Assembly: GCA_002437435.1 (NCBI GenBank)
Contig: DJPV01000062.1
Span: 4,834-41,541 of the forward strand
From: Lachnospiraceae bacterium UBA6403
GTDB taxonomy: Bacteria > Bacillota > Clostridia > Lachnospirales > Lachnospiraceae
Reading direction: 5' to 3'
Length of the DNA stretch: 36,708 nucleotides
Shown in pieces: positions 15,829 to 24,623 of the stretch. Every line of letters begins with the position of its first letter. Within the stretch, counting starts at the first letter, position 1. The notes under the pieces are model-generated. The model searched no databases, was not told the origin of the DNA, and saw only the letters and a list, made by a program, of their open reading frames with translations. The translations under genes and the position numbers were made by a program.

Positions 15829-17646
15829 ATGTGTGGAATCATAGGTTTTACAGGCAGAAAGCCGGCAAAGGACATCCTGATCGATGGACTGGAACGGCTG
15901 GAGTACCGAGGCTATGATAGTGCGGGTATTGCACTTTTGAATGACGATGATACTTTAACGATCAGAAAAAAGGCAGGAAGAGTGAGCGAACTCAGAGAGT
16001 TATGCAAAGATGGAGATTATTCTTCAACCTGCGGTATCGGACACACGAGATGGGCAACACATGGCGGTGTTACAGATATAAATGCACATCCACATAGATG
16101 TGGAAATGTTGTATTGATCCATAATGGTATCATTGAGAATTACAGTGATATCATAAGAGAGTATGGATTAGCAGATAAGCTGGTATCAGAAACCGACTCA
16201 GAAGTTGTAGCAGCTTTACTCGATACGTTGTATGAGGGTGACCCAATTGCAGCGATCCGGAAAGCTGTAAAGATAATTGCAGGATCATTTGCATTATGTA
16301 TTATGTTTGCAGACAGACCCGGAATTATATATGCGGTGAGAAATGTCAGCCCGATGGTTGCAGCTCACAGCGAAGAAGGTTCTATCATTGCATCCGACCT
16401 AACAGCCATTATTTCATTTTCGAAAGATTATTTTGTTGTGCCGGAATATCACATTCTGACAATGACAAAGGATGGAATCAAGGTTGAGGACTTAAAAGGC
16501 AATGAAGCAAAACCGCAGATGCTTGAGATTACATGGGATATCACAGCGGCTCAGAAAGGCGGATTTCCACATTTCATGTTAAAGGAGATCTATGAGCAAC
16601 CGGAATCTCTGAGAAATACGATCACACCAAGAATTGTAAATTCTCTTCCTGATTTTACCGAGGACGGAATCGACGACGAGGTGTTCAAAAACTGTGAGAA
16701 CATAACAGTTATCGCATGCGGAACAGCGATGCATGCAGGAATTGTTGGTAAAGCAATGATCGAATCAGAACTTCGTATACCCGTAAATGTTGAGATCGCA
16801 TCAGAATTTCGATATAAAGAACCACTGATCAATGAGAAAACACTGGTTATCGTTACTTCCCAGTCTGGAGAGACGATCGACACTCTGGAAGCAATGCGGC
16901 TGGCAAAACGATGTGGTTCAAAGGTCATTTCTATCGTGAATGTAAAAGGTTCTACGATTGCGAGAGAAAGTGATTACGTGTTATACACACATGCCGGACC
17001 GGAGATTGCAGTAGCAAGTACAAAGGCATATTCGGTTCAGATGGCAGCAATGTATTTAATCGGTTGCAGACTTGGACTTGTAAAAGGAATTTATTCAGAA
17101 GATCAAGCAAAGGAATTTATCGGCAAATTGCTTGGAACAATTCCGGTGATCGAAGAAACTCTGCATCAGGCAGATGAGGTCAAGGCTGTTGCTAATTATA
17201 TAAAGATGGCTCCGGATGCATTCTTTATCGGAAGGGGCATGGATTATACTCTTTCACTGGAGGGGGCTCTGAAGTTGAAAGAGATATCCTATGTTCATGC
17301 GGAGGCTTGTGCAGCAGGTGAGTTAAAACATGGTACGATTGCTCTGATCACAGAGAATGTACCGGTTATTGCATTAGCGACTCAGCCGGCTGTTTACGAG
17401 AAGATGGTTTCAAATATAAGGGAAGTAAAAGCCAGGGGAGCATATGTTATTCTAATTAGTATGAGTGACGAAGTTACCGACACTCAGATATGTGATAAGC
17501 ATATAAGAATACCTAAGCAGGATAGTTTATTTACTGTATTTGCAGCGGCTGTTATTTTACAGTTGATCGCATATTATACATCAGATGCGAAAGGGCTGGA
17601 TGTAGATAAACCGCGTAATCTTGCCAAGTCTGTTACGGTAGAGTAA
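15829..17646 (+). CDS. glmS: Glutamine-fructose-6-phosphate aminotransferase (isomerising)
   Basis: GlmS makes glucosamine-6-phosphate from fructose-6-phosphate and glutamine, the entry to amino-sugar and peptidoglycan synthesis. The 605 residues fit the family. The N-terminal MCGIIGF places the catalytic Cys at position 2 of the glutaminase domain (about 1-220). Two SIS sugar-isomerase domains follow (about 290-420 and 460-595), with the SQSGET phosphosugar loop in the first. The C-terminal KPRNLAKSVTVE is the conserved tail. AAAGGAG lies 12 nt before the ATG. Expression is under the upstream glmS ribozyme. The FHA gene starts 42 bp after its stop and may be co-transcribed. Confidence 0.98.
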   Translation: MCGIIGFTGRKPAKDILIDGLERLEYRGYDSAGIALLNDDDTLTIRKKAGRVSELRELCKDGDYSSTCGIGHTRWATHGGVTDINAHPHRCGNVVLIHNGIIENYSDIIREYGLADKLVSETDSEVVAALLDTLYEGDPIAAIRKAVKIIAGSFALCIMFADRPGIIYAVRNVSPMVAAHSEEGSIIASDLTAIISFSKDYFVVPEYHILTMTKDGIKVEDLKGNEAKPQMLEITWDITAAQKGGFPHFMLKEIYEQPESLRNTITPRIVNSLPDFTEDGIDDEVFKNCENITVIACGTAMHAGIVGKAMIESELRIPVNVEIASEFRYKEPLINEKTLVIVTSQSGETIDTLEAMRLAKRCGSKVISIVNVKGSTIARESDYVLYTHAGPEIAVASTKAYSVQMAAMYLIGCRLGLVKGIYSEDQAKEFIGKLLGTIPVIEETLHQADEVKAVANYIKMAPDAFFIGRGMDYTLSLEGALKLKEISYVHAEACAAGELKHGTIALITENVPVIALATQPAVYEKMVSNIREVKARGAYVILISMSDEVTDTQICDKHIRIPKQDSLFTVFAAAVILQLIAYYTSDAKGLDVDKPRNLAKSVTVE

Positions 17647-17688
17647 GGGGACTTGAGTGGCTGGAGAATAATTGCGGAGGGTGTTATT

Positions 17689-18759
17689 ATGAGCACAGAG
17701 AAGACTTATTTGTGCGATGAGTACAAATTATATTTTAAAATTGAAGATGATGTCCAGATCCTTCATAATGAAGTTGAACTGTACAATACATCATTTGTAG
17801 GAAACAACAGCTTTTGTCATGAAGAGTATATTGATGGACAGAGAGCGCTTACATATTCGATTCCGGCCATGATTACGATGAATCAGTTTATTACCAAGAA
17901 GATTCACAGAGATGAACTGGTAGATATCATGTTCAGCATAACAGACCAGTTGATGTATCTGAAAGCGAACGATATGCCACTGGGGAAAGTTATCCTGAAT
18001 ATTGGATATATGTATTTGAATCTGGAGGATATGAGTGTTCAGCTTGTATTTCTTCCGATTGATAAACCGATGGAAAAGTGCAATATGGAGAAGTTTGTCA
18101 GAGATCTGATCAACAAACTCGATTTTGCAAATAAAAAAGCATCAGATTGTGGATATGAACTGATCAAGTTCTTTGATCACAATCCATCTTTTTATCTGTC
18201 AGAGTTCTATAAGCTCATCACAGATATGAAGAATGATAATAATATTCATCCGGAAGATGAGCAGCACTTTATTGTAAGACCGCAGAGAGCGGAATCTGAA
18301 GAGGAGAACACAGAAGCACCGTTGCAGACAACAGTTGTATCAACTCCAAGCTTTAAACTGGCGAAAGAAGTAAAAGATTATTCTGCCACTGATATCGGAT
18401 TTGATGATGATGACTCTGATGCAACAACAACGACAGTTCTTACAAATGCAACAAAGGGCAAAACGGGACCAGTGATCGTAAGAACCAGAACCGGTGAGCG
18501 TATCAAGATAGACAAGCCGATCTTCTGTATCGGCAAGTCCGCACAGGGTGTTGATTATCAGGTAACAGACAACAATTCTGTCAGCCGTCGTCATGCATAT
18601 ATCATCAACGTCAATGGCGTTTACTATCTGCGTGATAACAAATCAACAAACCACACCTACCTTGGTGGAAAGATCATCAACAGCGGCACAGACATGATGC
18701 TGATCGATGGCAGCAAATTCAAACTTGCAAACGAGGAATTCACATTCCGCGAGAAATAA
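17689..18759 (+). CDS. DUF6382-like and FHA domain protein
   Basis: A soluble 356-residue protein. The start at 17689 has GGAGG 8 nt before it. The N-terminal half (about 1-165) resembles the DUF6382 module often fused to FHA in Lachnospiraceae. A variable acidic, Thr-rich linker lies at about 200-250. A C-terminal FHA domain (about 258-356) shows the phosphothreonine-binding signature: the IGKSAQGVDYQV strand, SVSRRHAYI, and N-STNHTYLGG. It probably reads threonine phosphorylation by a Ser/Thr kinase that is not in this window. A strong terminator follows at once. Confidence 0.85.
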   Translation: MSTEKTYLCDEYKLYFKIEDDVQILHNEVELYNTSFVGNNSFCHEEYIDGQRALTYSIPAMITMNQFITKKIHRDELVDIMFSITDQLMYLKANDMPLGKVILNIGYMYLNLEDMSVQLVFLPIDKPMEKCNMEKFVRDLINKLDFANKKASDCGYELIKFFDHNPSFYLSEFYKLITDMKNDNNIHPEDEQHFIVRPQRAESEEENTEAPLQTTVVSTPSFKLAKEVKDYSATDIGFDDDDSDATTTTVLTNATKGKTGPVIVRTRTGERIKIDKPIFCIGKSAQGVDYQVTDNNSVSRRHAYIINVNGVYYLRDNKSTNHTYLGGKIINSGTDMMLIDGSKFKLANEEFTFREK

Positions 18760-18762
18760 ACA

Positions 18763-18800
18763 AAAAGGCTTCGTCCTGTTTCTGACAGACGAAGCCTTTT
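18763..18800 (+). terminator. Terminator of the glmS-FHA transcript
   Basis: AAAAGGCTTCGTC pairs perfectly with GACGAAGCCTTTT (13 bp) over a 12-nt loop, directly after the FHA stop codon. Confidence 0.92.
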
Positions 18801-18837
18801 CATATAACTATTCTGCAAGTATTTTATCAATAGGCAG

Positions 18838-19090
18838 AAAGACAACAGCGTGTAGTATGTATAGATAGAAAAAAGAACAATATCTTTCATGTAGCAGACC
18901 TTTTTACTCTGTATAACTTTGAACTAACCTCGGCGAGCCTCGCTAAGGTCTCAGTTACGAACGTCGGTCCTTAACGAACCACCGTTAGGTGGGAGTTTAG
19001 TACCGCTACGTGAGAAATAGAACGAGAGTGTTCTGCGTAGTGAAAGGGTATTGTTCTTTTTTTAGATGAAAAATTGGTGCTGTTGTCTTT
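18838..19090. repeat. 253-nt palindrome with conserved core (element 3)
   Basis: The outer arms AAAGACAACAGC (18838-18849) and GCTGTTGTCTTT (19079-19090) are perfect complements. Inner pairing includes AAAAAAGAACAATA/TATTGTTCTTTTTT, CTTTCA/TGAAAG and a GCAGA/TCTGC step. The core (18906-19014), read on the minus strand, contains the same units as element 2: CTCACGTAGCGGTAC, then GTAACTGAGACCTTAGCGAG, then GCCGAGGTTAGTTC. The arms share no sequence with element 2. The right end lies 7 nt after the lipoprotein stop codon, so it may also end that transcript. It accounts for nearly all of the 18801-19097 gap. Confidence 0.85.
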
Positions 19091-19097
19091 CGTCCGT

Positions 19098-19793
19098 TTA
19101 CTCCTCAGTAGTGTCAGTTTCTGTATTATCAACAGTTTCTATGGCGACCATCGCCTGGTCGATCTCTGTGAGGCTGTCGGATGCGATACTGTAGTATTCG
19201 CCATCATCGTTGATAAGCGCTTTTACCACAATGGGATCTTTGTATTCCGGATTTTCTGCATGAGAGGTGAGTATGGCGGCAATGCCATTTGCAAACTTCT
19301 TATCATATTCCTCTTTCTTAACATCATTATATACACCGTTATTGACATCCTTGTTGAAATCCTCAATATATGCCACGATCTCATCGTAGGATTGGTCTAA
19401 GACTGCGATCGGATAGATCGTTACGTCCACATAATATTCGCCGTTTTCCTTATAACTCTCGGAAACTTCATATCTTGCATTGTTATAGATCGTAGTTGCA
19501 AGAGTTGTAAAAGTCTGGGTAACCTCAATGGACTTGTTCGTGTTCAGATTATAATGTGAGATCAGCTGGTTTGCCAGATTAGACAGACACTCCTGATACA
19601 TGGCGAGGGCATCGGTTTCATTTCCCTTGTTTTCTTTTATGTAGTTGGTGTAATCACCTTTATAATTGACATCGAGAAGATTTTTCACATACGACTGGTA
19701 TGCAGTAGCTTTCTTCTGACCACAGCCGGTAAATGTGATAAGGACGATCGCAATCATAAGAATGGCTGTCAGGTATTTTCTTGTGTGTTTCAT
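19098..19793 (-). CDS. Putative lipoprotein of unknown function
   Basis: A 231-residue exported protein with an N-terminal hydrophobic helix and the lipobox FTGC (Cys24), so it is probably anchored to the outer face of the membrane. The mature part is hydrophilic and mixed alpha/beta with no family I recognise; it ends in an acidic Thr-rich tail (NTETDTTEE). AGGAGG lies 13 nt before the ATG, which is rather far. Its promoter carries a 6-bp inverted repeat in the spacer. It is transcribed divergently from the DivIVA-like gene. Confidence 0.8.
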   Translation of the reverse strand: MKHTRKYLTAILMIAIVLITFTGCGQKKATAYQSYVKNLLDVNYKGDYTNYIKENKGNETDALAMYQECLSNLANQLISHYNLNTNKSIEVTQTFTTLATTIYNNARYEVSESYKENGEYYVDVTIYPIAVLDQSYDEIVAYIEDFNKDVNNGVYNDVKKEEYDKKFANGIAAILTSHAENPEYKDPIVVKALINDDGEYYSIASDSLTEIDQAMVAIETVDNTETDTTEE

Positions 19794-19840
19794 ATTGATA
19801 AAAATTCCTCCTAATAGTTCGGTTTGTTTTTCCTTCGTTC

Positions 19841-19868
19841 AATATAGCACAAAATATGTGCTTTGTAA
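19841..19868 (-). promoter_or_regulatory. Promoter of the lipoprotein gene with operator-like palindrome
   Basis: Minus-strand TTACAA (19868-19863) and TATATT (19846-19841) are 16 nt apart. The spacer is filled by AGCACA-5 nt-TGTGCT (19846-19862), an inverted repeat well placed for a repressor. Confidence 0.5.
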
Positions 19869-19887
19869 CTAAATTAAGAAAAAATAA

Positions 19888-19917
19888 TTGTGCAAAACAA
19901 TAAGGGTGTGTTATAAT
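19888..19917 (+). promoter_or_regulatory. Promoter of the DivIVA-like gene
   Basis: TTGTGC (19888-19893) and a perfect TATAAT (19912-19917) are 18 nt apart. The leader of about 135 nt has possible pairing GCGCC (19952-19956) with GGCGC (20022-20026) and alternative inner stems AGGAT/ATCCT or GAACAG/CTGTT. Confidence 0.55.
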
Positions 19918-20060
19918 CATTTCGATTAATATTTACAGAAAATAAGCATTCGCGCCAGAACGCATAAGTATCATACACACATAGAAAAGGATGCCGAGAA
20001 CAGATCCTGTTAAGACATCAGGGCGCAGCTTAAATAATAGATTATTTTGGAGGGATTATC

Positions 20061-21002
20061 GTGGCAAAAGACAACAAAGATAATTTTGATGAAACAGAAG
20101 TAAAGGCAGAGTCTTCATTTAAAACTGTAACATTTGGTGGATATGATAAGAATTCAGTTGATTATTATATTGAAGAGTTGAAGGCTGATCATGAGAAGGA
20201 AGTCAATGAGTTAAAGGCAAATGTAAACAAACTCAGCGAAGCCGTATTAAGCCTTAAGACTATGAGGGAAGTTAACCTGACAGAGTCGAATAAGACGATC
20301 GAAGGGCTTAAAACAAAGAATTCAGAATATGAAAGCGAGATCGAATCCCTGAAAGAGCAGGTAAATGCATATAAGCAGAAGGAATTCGAATCAGCAGGAA
20401 GATATGAATCCATTTCAAGAACACTCTTAGAGGCAAGAGAGAGTGCAGATGCCCTGATTGCCCAGACAAACAAAGAGTGTGAGGCTCAGCATGCAGAGAT
20501 GACTGCAAAATGCGAAGCAATGGAGAAAGAGACAACAGACCGATGCAATGCGCTTGAAACAGAGACAAATGCAAAGTGTAAGCAGATGTATGATGAGACA
20601 GAAGCAACCTGCGCCGGCCTGAAGGAACAGGCTTACAGCGACAGCGAACGCACAAGAAATAAAGCGCATGAAGCTGCTGAAGCATTAAGTGCAAAGACAG
20701 ATTATGAGTGCAAAACACAGAAAGAAAATGCTCAGAAGGAAGCGGAAGCAATCACAAATAAAGCAACCAGTGAAGCATATGTACTCAGAAAGAATGTAAA
20801 GAAGGAGTGCGATGCAGTCAGCAAATACATGGGAGAGCTTCTTGCAGCTTTAGATGGAGTTGTAGATGCATGCTGCGTAACAAAGGATATCGCAGATAAG
20901 GCGTTTACAGGTTTAAAGAGTGAAGCAACTTCGATGGTATCATCAGATGATGAGAAAGAAGAAACAGCTGCTGACAGTGAAGACAGCAAGACAGAGGAAT
21001 AA
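20061..21002 (+). CDS. DivIVA-like coiled-coil protein
   Basis: A 313-residue cytoplasmic protein starting at GTG, with GGAGGG 6 nt before it. The N-terminal TVTFGGYDKNSVDYYIEEL (about 22-40) matches the DivIVA/GpsB membrane-targeting and dimer motif. A long coiled coil follows (about 40-265), heavy in Ala, Glu, Lys and Thr. Unusually it has many cysteines in repeats of the form KCEAMEKETTDRCNALETE. The tail is acidic. DivIVA proteins gather at curved membrane and recruit division or envelope factors. Here it lies upstream of a sensor protein and mreB, so a morphology role is plausible. A terminator follows. Confidence 0.75.
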   Translation: MAKDNKDNFDETEVKAESSFKTVTFGGYDKNSVDYYIEELKADHEKEVNELKANVNKLSEAVLSLKTMREVNLTESNKTIEGLKTKNSEYESEIESLKEQVNAYKQKEFESAGRYESISRTLLEARESADALIAQTNKECEAQHAEMTAKCEAMEKETTDRCNALETETNAKCKQMYDETEATCAGLKEQAYSDSERTRNKAHEAAEALSAKTDYECKTQKENAQKEAEAITNKATSEAYVLRKNVKKECDAVSKYMGELLAALDGVVDACCVTKDIADKAFTGLKSEATSMVSSDDEKEETAADSEDSKTEE

Positions 21003-21029
21003 TTTTAACAGCGATATTTAAAATACATG

Positions 21030-21064
21030 AAACTTTTCTATGGCTGACATGGAAAAGTTTTATG
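21030..21064 (+). terminator. Terminator after the DivIVA-like gene
   Basis: AAACTTTTCTATG pairs with CATGGAAAAGTTT (13 bp counting one G-T pair) around a 5-nt loop. The T-run is only 4 nt, so some read-through to the sensor gene is possible. Confidence 0.65.
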
Positions 21065-21101
21065 TGTCTATGGGGTTACATAAGAGAAAAGAGGGATACA
21101 T

Positions 21102-23591
21102 TTGGAGATAGGCAAAATCAGTAATTATTCAGATTTCCTGAGTCATATTGAATATCCCGCAGTTGTATTCTGTGAGGATGGAGAAGTTTTAAGTATCAAT
21201 AATGCAGCAGTAAAGCTGATTGGCAACCAGATCGACTCGATCACGATGGAGCCGGATAAGTTTATGTCCAGTGATGAATTTTGGCCAATTTTAAATGAGA
21301 AGAAAACAATTATCTGGCATCGGCTTCTGTTGAAAGTAAATAAGAAAAAAAGACTGGTTGTAAGTGGATTTGTCAATCAGTTTGAATATAACGAGAAAAA
21401 AGCATACATGGTATTGTTTGAACTGCGTTCTGATGTAGCGATCGGAAGCATGAGCCTGGAACGTATCATTAACCATGCAGGTATCCTGGCACTGTATCTC
21501 TATAAGCCGGACAGCAGATGGCAGACTCGTTATGTGACAAAGAATATAACAGAATTTGGATATAAAGAAGGCGATTTTTACAGTGGTGCAGTAGGTCTTC
21601 GTGATATCATCGTTAAGAATGACTATGATATTCTGATCGGGAATCTTTATAAGGCGGAGAATACCGGACATACGGATTTTGAGATGAAAGTACGTTTTGT
21701 ATCAGCAGAGAGTGCAATCACTACTATGATGCTGAATTGCCATATCGTAAAGTCGCCAGATGGAGGCGCTGACGGCATTGAACTGTTATTTGTAAAAGAG
21801 AAGAAGAATTCCTATGATGATGAAAAAGGCGAATATATATTATCCGTTATGAACAAGATAAAAAGTCTTGTGATGGTAAAATCTATCAGCAGAGGACACA
21901 GCACATTGAAGTACATTACTCCAAACGCCAGATCGTTAGGGATGAATGTTGATGCGTTGATGGCTGGTAATAAGCTGACAGAAGACTATATTCATCCGCA
22001 GGATCGCGAAAGAGTTATTCAAAACGCAAAGAATGTGTTAAAGAGTGGCGGGTCTGATTACGAGGACGAATATCGTATCGTGGACGATTATGGAAATGTC
22101 AGATGGGTTCGTTCACAGAACAGTATCACGCAGGCAGAGGATTCTTCCTATACGATTGAATTCTTTATAACAGATATAACTGAGAACAAGAAGCTGCAGA
22201 ACAGTGTGGAAGAAGCAAAGAAAGAGTATGAAGACAAGCTTTCTTATATTATGAACACGACTGTGGATGAGAATGAATATACCAGCGAAAGCATTGATAA
22301 AGAGAAATGGAACAGCATTGTAAAAGCATTTGCAGGCTTAAGCGGACTGTATTCAACTGTTGTATCTCCGGAAGGAGATCAGCTGGTAGAGCCGGCAGGA
22401 CCATCTCTGCATATGGGAAGCTTCTATGATCTCTTTGAGAAGCCACAGTATAAGGGCATTATCGTGAAGTTAAATGAAGTGATCCTCCAGAACAACGTTC
22501 CCGTCATTATGGAGATGGATGATGGTATAGACGGAAGTATCATCTGCGGAGCACCGGTTAAGATCGGTGAGAAACATGTCGCTACATGGATTCTGTGTGG
22601 ATATGATGCAGCAGATGTCGCAAAGATGAAGAAGGTCTATAAAATACAGTGGAATATGTGTAATATTTTCTCTGAATATGCATATAACGACAAGGTCTTG
22701 GCTAAAGAAGCAGAAAGAAGTAAGTCAGTTGAGATGCTGTTGGAGGAAAAGATCCAGAGACAGAAGATCCTGACAGAAGCGCTCAGTTCTATGGACAGCG
22801 ACGATAATAAGACGATTAGCAATATCATGGAGAGAACCGGTGATTATCTGGGAATCGATGTTATGGCGATCTACTCTTTGAATGAAGATCAGGAATATAT
22901 GTGCAGCCATATCTGGTCGAAAGAAAAAAGTATGTCTGCGGAAGAATATGTAGAAGAATGGCAGAAGGGCAAGAAATTTTTCGCCCACAGCAAAGAACGT
23001 TCCTACGACTGCATCGTAGCAGACAAGAACCATGACTTTAAGAATTTCCAGAAGAACATGGAACAGATCGGGGTAACGAGCTTCGTTGCACTCAGTATAG
23101 AGATCAATAATATCATCAGTGGATGTATCGTTATGGCGAATAACCATACAGACAAGGTATGGACAGAGGATGATATTGAATTTTCAAAGGACATCCGAAA
23201 CGTCATTCAGGGTATCCTTGCCAGAATAGAAGGTGACGGTAATATCCGGATGGTAAATAAGCTTCTGGTAGATACTTATAATCATATCAAGATCGGTATA
23301 TTTATCCGTGATGAGGAAACCGGAGAAGTATTATTCTCCAACCAGCCGTTGAATGATATGCTTGGATATGATTTTACAGGAAAAGATAGCAAGACACTGA
23401 TCCGTGATCTGAATGATACATTTAAGGGTGTGGCGACCGTACAGAAGCCATTTCTTACCGAACGAAAGGAAGTAAGCTGGAGAAGCTATATAAGACAGTT
23501 TGATAAGATCATGGATTTATCCGAAGTCAGCATGAAATGGCTTGACGGAAGAAAGGCATCTCTTGTAATATTAAGGGATGTACAGGATTAA
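21102..23591 (+). CDS. Multi-domain PAS/PocR-like/GAF sensor without output domain
   Basis: An 829-residue soluble protein. TTG is used as start, with GAGGG 6 nt before it. Domains by eye are PAS-like (about 10-110 and 125-235), a clear PAS with PAC (about 250-365, with EYRIVDDYGNVRWVRSQ), a PocR-like ligand-binding region (about 400-520), a coiled coil (about 535-565), a GAF domain (about 565-710) and a C-terminal PAS-like domain (about 720-829). Such arrays usually end in a histidine kinase, GGDEF or EAL domain; none is present and the protein ends cleanly. It may work through protein contacts or pass signals to a separate kinase. The mreB gene begins 24 bp downstream, suggesting co-transcription. 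Confidence 0.75.
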   Translation: MEIGKISNYSDFLSHIEYPAVVFCEDGEVLSINNAAVKLIGNQIDSITMEPDKFMSSDEFWPILNEKKTIIWHRLLLKVNKKKRLVVSGFVNQFEYNEKKAYMVLFELRSDVAIGSMSLERIINHAGILALYLYKPDSRWQTRYVTKNITEFGYKEGDFYSGAVGLRDIIVKNDYDILIGNLYKAENTGHTDFEMKVRFVSAESAITTMMLNCHIVKSPDGGADGIELLFVKEKKNSYDDEKGEYILSVMNKIKSLVMVKSISRGHSTLKYITPNARSLGMNVDALMAGNKLTEDYIHPQDRERVIQNAKNVLKSGGSDYEDEYRIVDDYGNVRWVRSQNSITQAEDSSYTIEFFITDITENKKLQNSVEEAKKEYEDKLSYIMNTTVDENEYTSESIDKEKWNSIVKAFAGLSGLYSTVVSPEGDQLVEPAGPSLHMGSFYDLFEKPQYKGIIVKLNEVILQNNVPVIMEMDDGIDGSIICGAPVKIGEKHVATWILCGYDAADVAKMKKVYKIQWNMCNIFSEYAYNDKVLAKEAERSKSVEMLLEEKIQRQKILTEALSSMDSDDNKTISNIMERTGDYLGIDVMAIYSLNEDQEYMCSHIWSKEKSMSAEEYVEEWQKGKKFFAHSKERSYDCIVADKNHDFKNFQKNMEQIGVTSFVALSIEINNIISGCIVMANNHTDKVWTEDDIEFSKDIRNVIQGILARIEGDGNIRMVNKLLVDTYNHIKIGIFIRDEETGEVLFSNQPLNDMLGYDFTGKDSKTLIRDLNDTFKGVATVQKPFLTERKEVSWRSYIRQFDKIMDLSEVSMKWLDGRKASLVILRDVQD

Positions 23592-23615
23592 CAGTAACCA
23601 GAAAGGGGACCAATC

Positions 23616-24608
23616 ATGGCAAGTTCAGATATCGGTATAGATTTAGGTACCGCCAGTATATTGGTATATGTAAAGGGCAAGGGCGTTGTATTAAAAGAAC
23701 CGTCCGTAGTTGCCTATGACAGAGATACAAATAAAATAGTAGCGATCGGTGAAGAAGCCAGACTTATGCTTGGAAGAACACCGGGAAATATCGTAGCGAT
23801 CCGCCCGCTTCGTCAGGGCGTTATATCGGACTATACAATAACAGAAAAGATGTTAAAGTATTTTGTCCAGAAAGCAGTAGGCAGAAGTTACTTTGGAAGA
23901 CGACCACGTATCAGTGTATGTGTGCCTTCACAGGTAACAGAGGTTGAGAAGAAAGCAGTAGAGGACGCAACTTATGCGGCAGGCGCAAGAGATGTGTCTA
24001 TTATAGAAGAACCGGTGGCAGCAGCGATCGGTGCAGGAATCGATATTTACAGACCATGTGGAAATATGATCGTTGATATTGGTGGTGGAACTTCGGATAT
24101 AGCAGTTATCTCACTGGGCGGCCCGGTTGTAAGTGCATCCATCAAGGTTGCCGGAGATGATTTTGATGAGGCAATCGTGCGTTTTATGAGAAAGAAGCAC
24201 AACCTTCTGATCGGTGAGAGAACCGCAGAGGAGATCAAGATCAAGATCGGAACCTGTTTCAGAAGACCGGAGAATATTACACTTGATATCCGTGGAAGAA
24301 ATCTTGTAACCGGACTTCCGAAGACAGTCACGGTTACTTCGGATGAGACAGAAGAAGCACTTCGTGAGCCGGCAGCGCAGATCTGTGAAGCGGTTCATTC
24401 CGTTCTGGAGAGAACGCCTCCGGAGCTGGCAGCAGACATTGCGGACAGAGGTATCGTATTGACCGGTGGTGGAGCATTGCTTCATGGACTGGAAGAACTT
24501 CTGGAAGAAAAAACAGGAATTACAACCATGACTGCGGAAGATCCACTTCGTGCAGTTGCTATCGGAACAGGAAAATATATTGAATTACTCAACAGCAAAA
24601 CAGAGTAA
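23616..24608 (+). CDS. mreB: Rod shape-determining protein of the MreB/Mbl family
   Basis: A 330-residue actin-like ATPase. The N-terminal GIDLGTASILVYVKGKG phosphate-1 loop, the PSQVTEVEKKAV region, IVDIGGGTSDIAVISLGG (phosphate 2, about 150-167) and the C-terminal LTGGGALLHGLEELL adenosine motif are all present. MreB filaments guide lateral wall synthesis along the inner membrane. The usual partners mreC and mreD are not downstream; recD2 follows after 15 bp. This therefore looks like an extra or relocated MreB/Mbl paralogue. AAAGGGG lies before the ATG. Confidence 0.95.
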   Translation: MASSDIGIDLGTASILVYVKGKGVVLKEPSVVAYDRDTNKIVAIGEEARLMLGRTPGNIVAIRPLRQGVISDYTITEKMLKYFVQKAVGRSYFGRRPRISVCVPSQVTEVEKKAVEDATYAAGARDVSIIEEPVAAAIGAGIDIYRPCGNMIVDIGGGTSDIAVISLGGPVVSASIKVAGDDFDEAIVRFMRKKHNLLIGERTAEEIKIKIGTCFRRPENITLDIRGRNLVTGLPKTVTVTSDETEEALREPAAQICEAVHSVLERTPPELAADIADRGIVLTGGGALLHGLEELLEEKTGITTMTAEDPLRAVAIGTGKYIELLNSKTE

Positions 24609-24623
24609 CGCAGGAGACTTGTT

